Shown here piece after piece: positions 17,793-25,092 of a stretch of DNA of 64,000 nucleotides. Position numbers and translations under genes: made by a program. Each line of letters opens with the position of its first letter. The first letter of the stretch is position 1. The DNA is from Pseudomonadota bacterium (GTDB taxonomy: Bacteria > Desulfobacterota > Binatia > Binatales > Binataceae): NCBI GenBank assembly GCA_021324855.1, contig JAJPIG010000006.1, positions 96,344-160,343 of the forward strand, in the 5' to 3' direction. The notes under the pieces were generated by a model, which saw nothing but the letters and a program-made list of their open reading frames with translations, was not told where the DNA came from and did not search any database.

Positions 17793-17809
17793 TGTTCGCT
17801 ATACGAACA
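17793..17809. promoter_or_regulatory. Small inverted repeat before the VOC gene, possible operator
   Basis: Perfect 6-bp arms TGTTCG and CGAACA are separated by CTATA. The element lies between the candidate promoter and the AAGGAGG ribosome binding site at about 17811-17817. Position and symmetry fit a repressor site, but no regulator gene is adjacent. Confidence 0.3.
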
Positions 17810-17828
17810 CAAGGAGGCTTGTAACTCC

Positions 17829-18425
17829 ATGGCGATCAAAACCAAGGGCGTGCATCACATGGCCTTCCTGTCCCGTGACATGGACGAGACCGTGCGCTTT
17901 TACACCGACGTGATGAATTTTCCGGTGGTCGTTACCCTGCAGCTTCCCGATCCCGATCCGTTTCCGGGCGCGGTGCCGGGCGACCTCGGAGGCGCGAAGC
18001 ATTATTTCTTCGATATCGGCAACGGCGATCGGCTGGCGTTTTTCTGGTGCCCCAAGGACGAGCTGGTTCCGACCTTCGCCAAGATCGGCGCGGGCAACCA
18101 TATCGCGTTCGCCGTCGAATCGGGCGCGGAACTGGAGGCCGCCAAGCGCCATCTGATCGCCAAGGGCGTCCCGATCAAGTCGGAAATCGATCACACGTTC
18201 TGCCGCTCGATCTATTTCGAGGACCCCAATGGCATCACGCTCGAGCTCTCGGTTTACCAGCATCCATGTACGCCCGAGCAGCCATTCCTCCAGGATCCGG
18301 AGCCGACGCCGGCGACGCGCAAGCATCTCGGCGACAAGCAGGAGAAATTCCTGCTGCGCTTCGGCGAACGGGGAAACGCGACGGTGCTTAGCGGCGGGAA
18401 TGCGGCCGAGCGCGCCAACATCTAG
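17829..18425 (+). CDS. VOC (glyoxalase/bleomycin resistance) family protein
   Basis: A 198-residue vicinal oxygen chelate protein. The opening KGVHHMAFLSRDMDETVRFY is the first beta-alpha-beta unit with a metal-ligand His. The middle NHIAFAV carries another His, and the end DPNGITLELSVY carries the ligand Glu. Family members include dioxygenases, glyoxalases and epimerases, and the substrate cannot be assigned. A strong AAGGAGG ribosome binding site precedes the ATG. The last roughly 40 residues (after QHPCTPEQPF) are an extension beyond the fold. Confidence 0.85.
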   Translation: MAIKTKGVHHMAFLSRDMDETVRFYTDVMNFPVVVTLQLPDPDPFPGAVPGDLGGAKHYFFDIGNGDRLAFFWCPKDELVPTFAKIGAGNHIAFAVESGAELEAAKRHLIAKGVPIKSEIDHTFCRSIYFEDPNGITLELSVYQHPCTPEQPFLQDPEPTPATRKHLGDKQEKFLLRFGERGNATVLSGGNAAERANI

Positions 18426-18443
18426 CGGGCGCGCCGCGCTCCG

Positions 18444-18683
18444 TCAATTGGAGGTCCAGGCTCGTTCCTGGGCCACTGAATCCGCGATGACCTGAATCCG
18501 CTTGTCGAGCTTCAAAAGCTCGTCGCTGATCTCGACCAGGCGATTTTCGAGCGCTTCGACGCGTGAGGTCACGTCCTTCACCAGGACACGTTTGCGCCGC
18601 GGTTTGCCCTGAAATTCGCTTGTGACGTGGTATTCAAGCGTCTCGGGCGCGTCGTTGGACCCGTTCGATCCGTGTTCATCCAT
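18444..18683 (-). CDS. Small coiled-coil protein of unknown function
   Basis: A 79-residue protein. The C-terminal half (VKDVTSRVEALENRLVEISDELLKLDKRIQVI) has heptad spacing of Val/Leu/Ile and should form a coiled coil. The N-terminal half is polar, with a basic patch KPRRKRVLVK. I do not recognise the family. It is convergent with the VOC gene, and about 115 bp of featureless sequence separate it from the phosphotransferase gene upstream. Codon use is like its neighbours, which supports coding. Confidence 0.55.
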   Translation of the reverse strand: MDEHGSNGSNDAPETLEYHVTSEFQGKPRRKRVLVKDVTSRVEALENRLVEISDELLKLDKRIQVIADSVAQERAWTSN

Positions 18684-18798
18684 CCGTCCACCTCCCCCGG
18701 CCGGCCGTTCCTCCCTCCCACACGGCAGGCATCGGAAAACGTCCGTATGCTATGCGGCGGTCAAAGGCGAGCATAGGTCGCTGGCAGCAGGGACCAGT

Positions 18799-19839
18799 TT
18801 AGCCTAAAAGCTCCAGTCCGCGCTCAAACAGGCGCGGCCCGGAAAGCGCGATCGTCTCCCACATCGGATCGGGGCGCTTGCCGCGCCGATGCAGCATCAA
18901 GTTGAACGCGGTGATGACGCCGAAGCGATAGCCCGCGAACGCGCGGAACCAACCGACGTCGCCGCGCTCGATCTGATCGCCGAGTGCCCGCTCGTATTCA
19001 TCAACGATTTCATCGGGAAGCGGGCACGCGGCCGGCAGCAAATCGTCCGTCGCCCAACTCTCGCGATCGGAAAACATGCAGAGCCATCCGATGTCGATGA
19101 GGACCGCGCCAGTCTGCGCGAGTTCCCAGTCGATCAGCGCGACCAGGCGATGATCACGGAAGAGACAGTTGGACCATTGGAAATCGCCATGAACACATCC
19201 GAGGCGGATCCGCTGTGGCATTGTGGCGATCAGTCGAGCGCGGAGCTGCGGGGCGCGCGCAATCAATCGCTGCTCGAGGGTTGGCCGGTCGAGGAGGCGG
19301 GCGAGCCGGTCGAGCTCGCCGGCGAGCTCGACCGGCTCGCCAAAGACGTGGCGCCATGCGCGCCAGTCGAGCCGATGCAGCGCGGCGGCGGCGCTCGCCG
19401 CCGCCGCGCTGCATCGGCGCATCTCGTCGGCGGAGAACCGGCGTTCGCCGAGCGCCGGCTTATCGCCGGCGATGAACTCCGCTACGAAGAACGGCCGTCC
19501 AAACCATCGGGGATCATCGTCGTACCACAGGATCGGCGGAACCGGGACGCCGCTCGGTGACGTCCCCGTTCCGGCGGCGCCGCCGAGCATCGCCATGATC
19601 CGCCCCTGGCGCGCCACGTCGTTGGGACCGGTGGCCGGCGCGCCCGCAGGGGCGAGCCGTAGTACGAGGGGGGCGGCGCGGGCATCGCCCGCGCCGCCCC
19701 CCTCGTACGTGAAACGATAGCTCACCCCCGCATGCCCCGGCAGCGGCTCGATGCCGCTGATCCGGGCATGCGGATCACCGATGCACTCCCGGAACAGCGT
19801 CGTCAGCCGCGCGGTGAGATCGATCAGCTCCGGATTCAT
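18799..19839 (-). CDS. APH-like phosphotransferase family protein, with three long palindromes in its coding sequence
   Basis: A 346-residue protein with the aminoglycoside phosphotransferase/choline-kinase fold. The Brenner motif H217-G-D219 with N224 supplies the catalytic Asp, and D237 in LIDWELAQ is the Mg ligand. FVAEFIAGD resembles the hinge of ACAD10/11-type family members, which are often linked to acyl-CoA metabolism rather than drug resistance. Residues 44-59, 141-156 and 167-180 are encoded by perfect inverted repeats (19662-19708, 19371-19418, 19300-19341). The first two give Gly/Ala-rich stretches. The substrate is unknown. Confidence 0.82.
   Translation of the reverse strand: MNPELIDLTARLTTLFRECIGDPHARISGIEPLPGHAGVSYRFTYEGGGAGDARAAPLVLRLAPAGAPATGPNDVARQGRIMAMLGGAAGTGTSPSGVPVPPILWYDDDPRWFGRPFFVAEFIAGDKPALGERRFSADEMRRCSAAAASAAAALHRLDWRAWRHVFGEPVELAGELDRLARLLDRPTLEQRLIARAPQLRARLIATMPQRIRLGCVHGDFQWSNCLFRDHRLVALIDWELAQTGAVLIDIGWLCMFSDRESWATDDLLPAACPLPDEIVDEYERALGDQIERGDVGWFRAFAGYRFGVITAFNLMLHRRGKRPDPMWETIALSGPRLFERGLELLG
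19300..19341. repeat. Perfect 42-bp palindrome (21-bp arms, no loop) inside the APH-like gene
   Basis: The left arm 19300-19320 is the exact reverse complement of 19321-19341, with no spacer. It encodes GEPVELAGELDRLA in the host gene. Confidence 0.95.
19371..19418. repeat. Perfect 21-bp inverted repeat with 6-nt loop inside the APH-like gene
   Basis: Arms 19371-19391 and 19398-19418 are exact reverse complements; the loop is CGCTCG. It encodes an Ala/Ser-rich helix (CSAAAASAAAALHR). Confidence 0.95.
19662..19708. repeat. Perfect 22-bp inverted repeat with 3-nt loop inside the APH-like gene
   Basis: Arms 19662-19683 and 19687-19708 are exact reverse complements; the loop is ATC. It encodes a Gly/Ala-rich stretch between two beta strands of the N-lobe. 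Confidence 0.95.
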
Positions 19840-19862
19840 CGGCGCATCGGTTTGGGAGCCCG

Positions 19863-20513
19863 TTAGCCCTTGACCTTAATCGTCTCCCACGCCGGATGGA
19901 GACTCGCTTTCGCGCTCGGCCGCGAATCGATCCGCTTGAACCACGCGCTCAGATTCCCGCACGATGCGGGTATCGTCTGGCCGACGGTCGCGCCGAAATC
20001 GGTGGCGCAGTACAGGATGATGTCGGCGATGGTGAAGCGGTTCGGCACGATGAAGTCGCGTCCGGCGATCAGCTTGTCGAGCCACGCCATCCGGTCTTGC
20101 GCGATGGCTTTCAACCCCGGCGACGCCTCGGGCCGCACCATGATCCGCGACTTGAACATCTCGACGCCTTCGCCAAAACGAAAACCGGCGTAGAGGTTCT
20201 CTGTAATGTTCAGCTCGACGCGCCGCTGCCACATCCGGGTCTCTGCGCGTTCCTCCGGCGAGGTTCCGATTAACGCCGGCTTCGGATGCTTCTCTTCCAG
20301 ATACTCCCAGATTGCGACGGTCTCCGCGATCACGCGGCCGTCGTCGAGCTGAAGGGCCGGTAACTGCCCGGCCGGGTTCGCCATCAGATAGTCGCCCTGC
20401 CGGTTCTCGGCATGCTGGATATCCATCTCGCGCTGCGGAATCGTGAGCCCCTTCTCGAGCAGGAACATCCGCGTGGCGCGCGGGTTGGGTCCGAAAGAGT
20501 TGAACAGCAGCAT
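19863..20513 (-). CDS. Glutathione S-transferase family protein
   Basis: A 216-residue cytosolic GST. The N-terminal thioredoxin-like domain has FNSFGPNPRATRMFLLEKG, the cis-Pro segment MANPAGQLPALQLDDG and the Glu/Thr pair of VIAETVAIWEYLEEKHP that binds the gamma-glutamyl group. The C-terminal helical domain has the N-capping box FTIADIILYCATDFG. It conjugates or reduces electrophiles with glutathione; the substrate is unknown. It is divergent from the zinc-ribbon/TPR gene. Confidence 0.87.
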   Translation of the reverse strand: MLLFNSFGPNPRATRMFLLEKGLTIPQREMDIQHAENRQGDYLMANPAGQLPALQLDDGRVIAETVAIWEYLEEKHPKPALIGTSPEERAETRMWQRRVELNITENLYAGFRFGEGVEMFKSRIMVRPEASPGLKAIAQDRMAWLDKLIAGRDFIVPNRFTIADIILYCATDFGATVGQTIPASCGNLSAWFKRIDSRPSAKASLHPAWETIKVKG

Positions 20514-20636
20514 TGGAATCGCTCCTTGTGCGGATTTCGATGCGATTTACATCATGCGCTGAACTTCCCGGCAAGCCGGACCCGAGGCCCTTCGCGCAAG
20601 TTGCCGCCGCAATCAGCGTGGGATAGGACTTTTGAC

Positions 20637-22118
20637 ATGCGTTTTTGTCCACAGTGCGGCGCTGAGCTTGTGCCCGAGGCGAAATTCTGCGTCGAATGCG
20701 GCGAGCGAGTGGCGCCTGCGGCCCAGGCGCGCGCGCCGGTTCCGACCGTCTTCATCGCGGTGATCGCCGGACTTGCCGTTACCGGGCTCGCTGCCGCCGC
20801 TCTTATCCTGCGCAATCTTCCTGCGCACGAGCGCGCTGTCGCCCGGTTTGCCGACGCCGATGCTCCCGACAACTCCGGGATGCCGCCGAATCATCCGCCG
20901 ATCAAGATTCCCCAGAAGGCCATCGATTTCATCAACGATCTCGAGCGTCGCGCCGAGGCCAAGCCGAATGATCTCCCATTATGGGACCAGCTTGGCGATG
21001 TCACCAGCCGCGCCGCCCTGTTCGATCCTGCCTACCGCAGCCGCTCGCTCGCCGCTTACGATCATGTGCTTAAGCTTTCGCCTGATGATCCGGCCGCGCT
21101 GCGCGGCGTCGGCAATATCAATTACGATCTCCGCCACTACGATGAAGCCATCGCGGCGTACGAGCATTACCTGAAGGAGAGGCCCGGCGATCCCGAGGTG
21201 CTGACCGACCTCGGCACGATGTACCTCTCGAGCGGAAATCCCGATCAGGCCGTCTTGCAATACAAGCAGGCGCTGCTCACCAACCCGAAGTTTTTCCAGG
21301 CGTACTACAATCTCGGTGTCGCGTATGGCCAGGAGAACCAGATGGCGCAGGCGCGCGCGAGCTTCGAGCGGGCGCTGGAGCTTGCGCCTGATGAGAAGAC
21401 GCGCGGCGAGATCAAGCAGATGATGGCGTCGATCGAGGGCGCCGGAAGCGCTTCCGCTCCGAATATTGAGCCTGTGGCTGCGACGACTTTCCAGGGGTCG
21501 GTCGAGCAGATGATCCACGCGCTGCCGATCGCGGGTAACAAGGTGACGTCGGTCCAGTGGCCGACCGACTCGCATGCGCGCGTGATGTTCCAGGACTTCC
21601 CGATGGACTCGATGCCGCCGTTTGCGAAGATGAAGTTCCTCGCCAACCTGCGCTCAGTGGTCCTTGCCAACATGCAGCAATATCGCGTGGGCGGCCCGGT
21701 GATAGTCGATCTGATCGACGCGGCGAGCGGCAAGGTGATGGATTCGGTTGCGGTCACCGCGGCGATTCACAGCGGCGGCGCGCCGTCGGCCGCGAATCCC
21801 GCGCCGGCCGTGGCGGCATCGAACGCCGAGGCGCCGACGCCAGCCGATTTCCAGGGTGCAGTCGACCAGATGATGCGGCAATTGCCGATCGCAGGCGTCA
21901 AGGTCCAGGCGCTCAAATGGTCAGCGCCGACGCGCGCCACCGTGCTGATGGACAACTTTCCGATGGATTCGATGCCGGCGTTTGTCCGCGCGCGATTCCT
22001 CGATCACGTCAAGTCGGGGCTCGAGAATGTAAAACGCGCGCACAACGTCTCGGAAACCGTGCAACTCGACATCGCTGACGCCGCGAGCGGTCGCGTGATG
22101 GAGTCGGTGTCGGAATGA
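20637..22118 (+). CDS. Zinc-ribbon, single-membrane-span, TPR protein with a tandemly duplicated C-terminal domain
   Basis: A 493-residue protein. An N-terminal zinc ribbon (C4, C7, C18, C21) is followed by one membrane helix (about 37-59). Three to four TPR units cover roughly 100-270. Two copies of a roughly 90-residue module then follow (about 283-375 and 400-490). Each module begins F(Q)G(S/A)V(E/D)QM and contains the strongly shared F.MDSMP.F and D.ASG(K/R)VM(D/E)SV. The module family is not recognised. It is probably membrane-anchored and involved in protein interaction. ATG 20637 is chosen because it starts the zinc ribbon. Confidence 0.82.
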   Translation: MRFCPQCGAELVPEAKFCVECGERVAPAAQARAPVPTVFIAVIAGLAVTGLAAAALILRNLPAHERAVARFADADAPDNSGMPPNHPPIKIPQKAIDFINDLERRAEAKPNDLPLWDQLGDVTSRAALFDPAYRSRSLAAYDHVLKLSPDDPAALRGVGNINYDLRHYDEAIAAYEHYLKERPGDPEVLTDLGTMYLSSGNPDQAVLQYKQALLTNPKFFQAYYNLGVAYGQENQMAQARASFERALELAPDEKTRGEIKQMMASIEGAGSASAPNIEPVAATTFQGSVEQMIHALPIAGNKVTSVQWPTDSHARVMFQDFPMDSMPPFAKMKFLANLRSVVLANMQQYRVGGPVIVDLIDAASGKVMDSVAVTAAIHSGGAPSAANPAPAVAASNAEAPTPADFQGAVDQMMRQLPIAGVKVQALKWSAPTRATVLMDNFPMDSMPAFVRARFLDHVKSGLENVKRAHNVSETVQLDIADAASGRVMESVSE

Positions 22119-22140
22119 GCCGGCGGGCGAAAGGACAATC

Positions 22141-23568
22141 ATGCTGAAAAGCGGGGCGGAGCATCTCGAAAGCCTGCGCGACGGCCGGCGCGTCTTCATC
22201 GGCAGCGAGCAGGTCGCCGACGTCACCAACCATCCGGCGTTCCGCAATGCGGCGCGCACGGTCGCATCGATCTACGATCTGAAAGCGGCGCCGGAAAATC
22301 GCGACACCATGACTTTCGAGGAGGACGGTCATCGCTACAGCGGCTATTTTCTCCGCGCGCGCTCGCGCGGCGATCTCGAACTGCGCACCGGAACGCATCG
22401 CAAGATCGCCGACCTGACCTACGGGATGCTCGGGCGCTCGCCCGATCACGTGGCGAGCTTCGTTACCGGGATGGCGATGAATCCCGCCGTGTTCGGCAAG
22501 TACGCCGAGAACATCGTCGCTTACTACCATCACATGCGCGACCAAGACGTTTACGCCGCGTACGCGGTCTCGCCGCCCGCGGCGGCGCGCAATCCCGAGT
22601 TCTACCAGAAGGAGAACATCCCGGTGCCAACGCTCCGCGTAGTGCGTGAGGATGACGACGGCGTGGTGATCTCGGGCATGAAGATGCTCGCGACGGGCGC
22701 AATCCTCGCCAACGAAATCTGGATCGGCAACGTGCTGCCGCTCGCCGCGGAATTCCGCCGCGAAGCGATCACCTGCGCGATTCCATGCAACGCGCCCGGG
22801 CTGGTCCTGTGGTCGCGCAAACCGCTTGAGCCCTACGCGCGCAACGATTTCGACGCGCCGCTCACCGCGCGCTTTGACGAGACCGACAGCATGGTGCTGT
22901 GCGAGGACGTCAAGGTGCCGTGGGAGCGAGTCTTCGTTCACGACGATGCGATCCTCTCGCGGCGCATCTACACCGAAACCCCCGCGCACGCCTTCGGCAA
23001 CCATCAGTCGAACGTGCGCTTCGCCTCCAAGATGCGCCTGATCGTCGGCGTCGCGAGCCGCATCGCGCAATCATCGGGATCGGACCAGGTGCCTGCCGTG
23101 CGCGAGACGCTCGGCCGGCTCGCCGCGCTCGAGGCTGCCCTCGAAGGGATGATCGCGGGACAGCTCCATGCGGCCGAGTCGTGGCCGCCGGGCTACATGA
23201 CGTTCAATCGCCGCTACATGTATGCGGCGCTCAACTGGTGCACCGAAGGACATTCGGCGATTGTCGATTGCCTGCGCGAGCTGTGCGGCGGCGGCGTGTT
23301 GCAGATGCCGGCCGACGACTCGGTGATCGAAGAGCCTGCGATGCGCGAGCTGTTCGAGACCTACTGGAGCACGCCGCAGATGGACGCCGAGCGGCGGATG
23401 CGGCTGTTCAAGCTGGCCTGGGACCTGGTCGGCTCGGAGTTCGCCGGGCGCCATCAGCAGTACGAGAAATTCTACGCCGGCGCCTCGTTCATCGTGCGCA
23501 ACTACAGCTTCGTCAACGCGCCGTGGGACGAGTTCCACGCGCTGGTCGACGATCTTATCGGACGCTGA
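22141..23568 (+). CDS. 4-hydroxyphenylacetate 3-monooxygenase (HpaB) family flavin-dependent oxygenase
   Basis: A 475-residue protein of the HpaB/PvcC/TftD family, which uses FADH2 supplied by a separate reductase to hydroxylate phenols. Family features include LRDGRRVFIGSEQVADVTNHPAF at the start, AYAVSPPAAARNPEFY, VVISGMKMLATGAILANEIWI and the C-terminal GSEFAGRHQQYEKFYAG. No HpaC-type flavin reductase is adjacent, so the partner must be elsewhere. The substrate is not certain; dehydratases such as 4-hydroxybutyryl-CoA dehydratase share the fold. Confidence 0.85.
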   Translation: MLKSGAEHLESLRDGRRVFIGSEQVADVTNHPAFRNAARTVASIYDLKAAPENRDTMTFEEDGHRYSGYFLRARSRGDLELRTGTHRKIADLTYGMLGRSPDHVASFVTGMAMNPAVFGKYAENIVAYYHHMRDQDVYAAYAVSPPAAARNPEFYQKENIPVPTLRVVREDDDGVVISGMKMLATGAILANEIWIGNVLPLAAEFRREAITCAIPCNAPGLVLWSRKPLEPYARNDFDAPLTARFDETDSMVLCEDVKVPWERVFVHDDAILSRRIYTETPAHAFGNHQSNVRFASKMRLIVGVASRIAQSSGSDQVPAVRETLGRLAALEAALEGMIAGQLHAAESWPPGYMTFNRRYMYAALNWCTEGHSAIVDCLRELCGGGVLQMPADDSVIEEPAMRELFETYWSTPQMDAERRMRLFKLAWDLVGSEFAGRHQQYEKFYAGASFIVRNYSFVNAPWDEFHALVDDLIGR

Positions 23569-23763
23569 TCAAGCTTCGCGGCAGGCCGGGAAGCGGATCG
23601 TAATCGCGCGATCGATCAGCTCCGGCTGCCGGAACTCGCCGTGAATCGGACAGCGCGCGCGATAGGCCCGCATCAGCACCGCGGCGCTGTCGACCTGCGC
23701 CACCAATTGGGCTGCGACCTCGCGATCGCATCCCGCCTCCGGACATCGAATGGTTTCCCGCAT
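23569..23763 (-). CDS. Small putative zinc-binding protein
   Basis: A 64-residue protein, convergent with the HpaB-type gene and adjoining its end. It has CPEAGCDREV near the N-terminus and RCPIHGEF in the second half, a Cys-x4-Cys plus Cys-x2-His arrangement suited to one zinc ion. I do not recognise the family. The CP-x-HG-x-F motif recurs in the 50-residue protein downstream of nrdJ. It could instead be non-coding, but the paired ligands and neighbour-like codon use favour a gene. Confidence 0.5.
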   Translation of the reverse strand: MRETIRCPEAGCDREVAAQLVAQVDSAAVLMRAYRARCPIHGEFRQPELIDRAITIRFPACREA

Positions 23764-23926
23764 CGCCCCAACTCCTCCCCGTCACCACTAAAGGGGATTA
23801 TACCCCGATTGTGCGCTTTCCCAACCGGCGCTCGCGGGCGCTGTCGTCCCGCGCCGCCTCCGGCATCGCCAGGGAATGTCGATTGACGCCCGTATTCAAA
23901 ATGCTTCGGCATCCCGACGTTGATTT

Positions 23927-23946
23927 GGTGACCACCGGTAGCTACC
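23927..23946. promoter_or_regulatory. Two adjacent small inverted repeats before vapB, candidate autoregulatory operator
   Basis: GGTG-AC-CACC (23927-23936) is followed immediately by the perfect palindrome GGTAGCTACC (23937-23946). They are centred 10 bp apart and end 9 bp before the vapB ATG. Toxin-antitoxin pairs usually repress themselves through such sites. Confidence 0.35.
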
Positions 23947-23955
23947 ATTGAAAAA

Positions 23956-24255
23956 ATGAAGTCCGTCGGCGTCAAGCAACTCAAATCGCGGCTTTCGGAA
24001 TACCTGCGGCTCGTGCGCCGCGGTGAAACCGTCCTGGTTACCGATCGCGATGAGGTGGTGGCGGAACTGCGTCCGACGCGCAGGCGGTCTGCTGCTGCCG
24101 ATTCGCTCGATGAACTGCTCGACTCGCTGGCCGAGCGCGGAGAGGTGACCCGGGCGGCCATCCCCAAGCGGCGATGGAAATGGAAGGCCGCCGGACTCGG
24201 CTTGGCCGCCGGTTCCGCTTCCGCTCTTCTGGACGAGATTCGCAGCGATCGATGA
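23956..24255 (+). CDS. vapB: Type II antitoxin, Phd/YefM-VapB family
   Basis: A 99-residue antitoxin. The N-terminal MKSVGVKQLKSRLSEYLRLV and GETVLVTDRDEVVAEL form the Phd/YefM DNA-binding fold. The C-terminal part should wrap the toxin. An unusual Lys/Trp/Ala-rich stretch (KRRWKWKAAGLGLAAGSASALL) precedes the end. The stop overlaps the vapC start by 4 bp (ATGA), the classical toxin-antitoxin arrangement. Confidence 0.85.
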   Translation: MKSVGVKQLKSRLSEYLRLVRRGETVLVTDRDEVVAELRPTRRRSAAADSLDELLDSLAERGEVTRAAIPKRRWKWKAAGLGLAAGSASALLDEIRSDR

Positions 24256-24674
24256 ACGCAGCCGCGCCGCCCTGCCTTTACCTGGATACTTCGGCGGTTC
24301 TGCGCGCGGTTCTGGAGAACGGCGCCGACCCGGACCTCGAAGCGCGGATCACCGCGGCCCCGGCGCTGATTACCTCGCGCCTGTCGATGGTTGAAGCCGC
24401 GCGCGCACTCCATCGTTTGCGCCAGGTCGGCCGGGTCAGTGAAATAAAAATCGCCGATGCCGAGCGCGAGATCGCCGCGGTGTGGGCGCGATGCGAAGTG
24501 TGGGAATTGACGCCTGCGGTGTGCGAAAGGGCTCGCCAGGTTGCCCCGGGAAAACCGCTGCGAACCCTCGATTCCCTTCATCTGGCGACTTTCGTTCTGG
24601 CCCGGGAAAGAATCGAGGGTCTCGAGCTGGTAACCGCCGACGAACGCCTGCGAGCGGCGGTCGAAACGGTCTAG
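24252..24674 (+). CDS. vapC: PIN-domain toxin, VapC family
   Basis: A 140-residue PIN-domain ribonuclease. The acidic residues expected for metal binding are the Asp of YLDTSAVLR (about residue 12), the Glu of SMVEAARAL, the Asp of RTLDSLHLA and a final Asp in VTADERL. VapC toxins cut initiator tRNA, other tRNAs or the sarcin-ricin loop; the target cannot be told here. ATG 24252 overlaps the antitoxin stop. The locus is followed by a non-coding gap with a dispersed repeat fragment. Confidence 0.87.
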   Translation: MNAAAPPCLYLDTSAVLRAVLENGADPDLEARITAAPALITSRLSMVEAARALHRLRQVGRVSEIKIADAEREIAAVWARCEVWELTPAVCERARQVAPGKPLRTLDSLHLATFVLARERIEGLELVTADERLRAAVETV

Positions 24675-24699
24675 CCTTCAGGTCACGGGACGCGCGGCG

Positions 24700-24745
24700 G
24701 ACCATGCGAGGTCCTTCACTTCGTTCAGGATGGCGAAACAAAAAG
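24700..24745 (-). repeat. Fragment of the dispersed 'CATCCTGAACGAAGTGAAGGACCT' type intergenic repeat
   Basis: On the minus strand the bases around 24705-24733 read CATCCTGAACGAAGTGAAGG followed by ACCTCGCATGG. In translation this yields the HPERSEGP string well known from spurious open frames in many bacterial genomes. This is recognised from memory. Only one copy was noticed in this window. Confidence 0.45.
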
Positions 24746-24799
24746 GGTCGATAATTTACTCGGAGCGGATGGATAGCCGCACTCGGGATAGCAAGCGCG

Positions 24800-24836
24800 C
24801 CCCGTAAAATGAGGGGCCGGGATTGCTCCCGGCCCC
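24800..24836 (-). terminator. Hairpin, possible terminator of the nrdJ operon
   Basis: Arms 24813-24822 and 24827-24836 (GGGGCCGGGA/TCCCGGCCCC) are exact complements with a 4-nt loop. On the minus strand the stem is followed by TCATTTTAC, a modest T-rich tail. It lies about 250 bp past the last minus-strand gene, so the assignment is tentative. Confidence 0.4.
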
Positions 24837-25052
24837 CCGCCGCCTCATCCTCCGCCGCCCCACCACCACATCGATGAGCGGGCTGCTCGCGCCCGCCAGC
24901 CGTCAAAAAAAGCCCCGGAGGAATTTTTCACCGCCGCGCACGCGTTCAGCCGCCGACCGCCGCCCATCTCCCGCGTGAAACTCTTACGACCACCGCCGCC
25001 TTCGTATTCCTCCGGGGCGCCCACCGCCAAGCCGCCGCCACCCCCCAACTCC

Positions 25053-25071
25053 AACGGGCAGTTTGCCCGTT
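25053..25071. repeat. Small hairpin downstream of the nrdJ-linked mini gene
   Basis: AACGGGCA and TGCCCGTT (8 bp each) are separated by GTT. It lies 22 bp beyond the stop of the 50-residue zinc-ribbon gene on the minus strand. There is no T-tract, so it may stabilise the transcript end rather than terminate it. Confidence 0.4.
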
Positions 25072-25092
25072 CAGTTCAATTTTCCGGTGCCG

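Larger units (their letters stand above)
24675..25092. other. Gene-poor gap of about 420 bp between vapC and the nrdJ-linked small gene
   Basis: It contains a fragment of a dispersed intergenic repeat (24700-24745), a strong hairpin (24813-24836), a small hairpin (25053-25071) and a long pyrimidine/CCG-rich stretch on the plus strand (about 24835-25050). A minus-strand Gly-rich open frame at 24845-25054 is not accepted as a gene. Confidence 0.6.

Noticed and set aside
24845-25054. Minus-strand Gly-rich open frame of 69 codons after the nrdJ-linked mini gene
   Set aside because: It is low complexity (Gly runs, ending WWWGGGG), in a pyrimidine-skewed stretch, with no ribosome binding site or motif; probably not coding.
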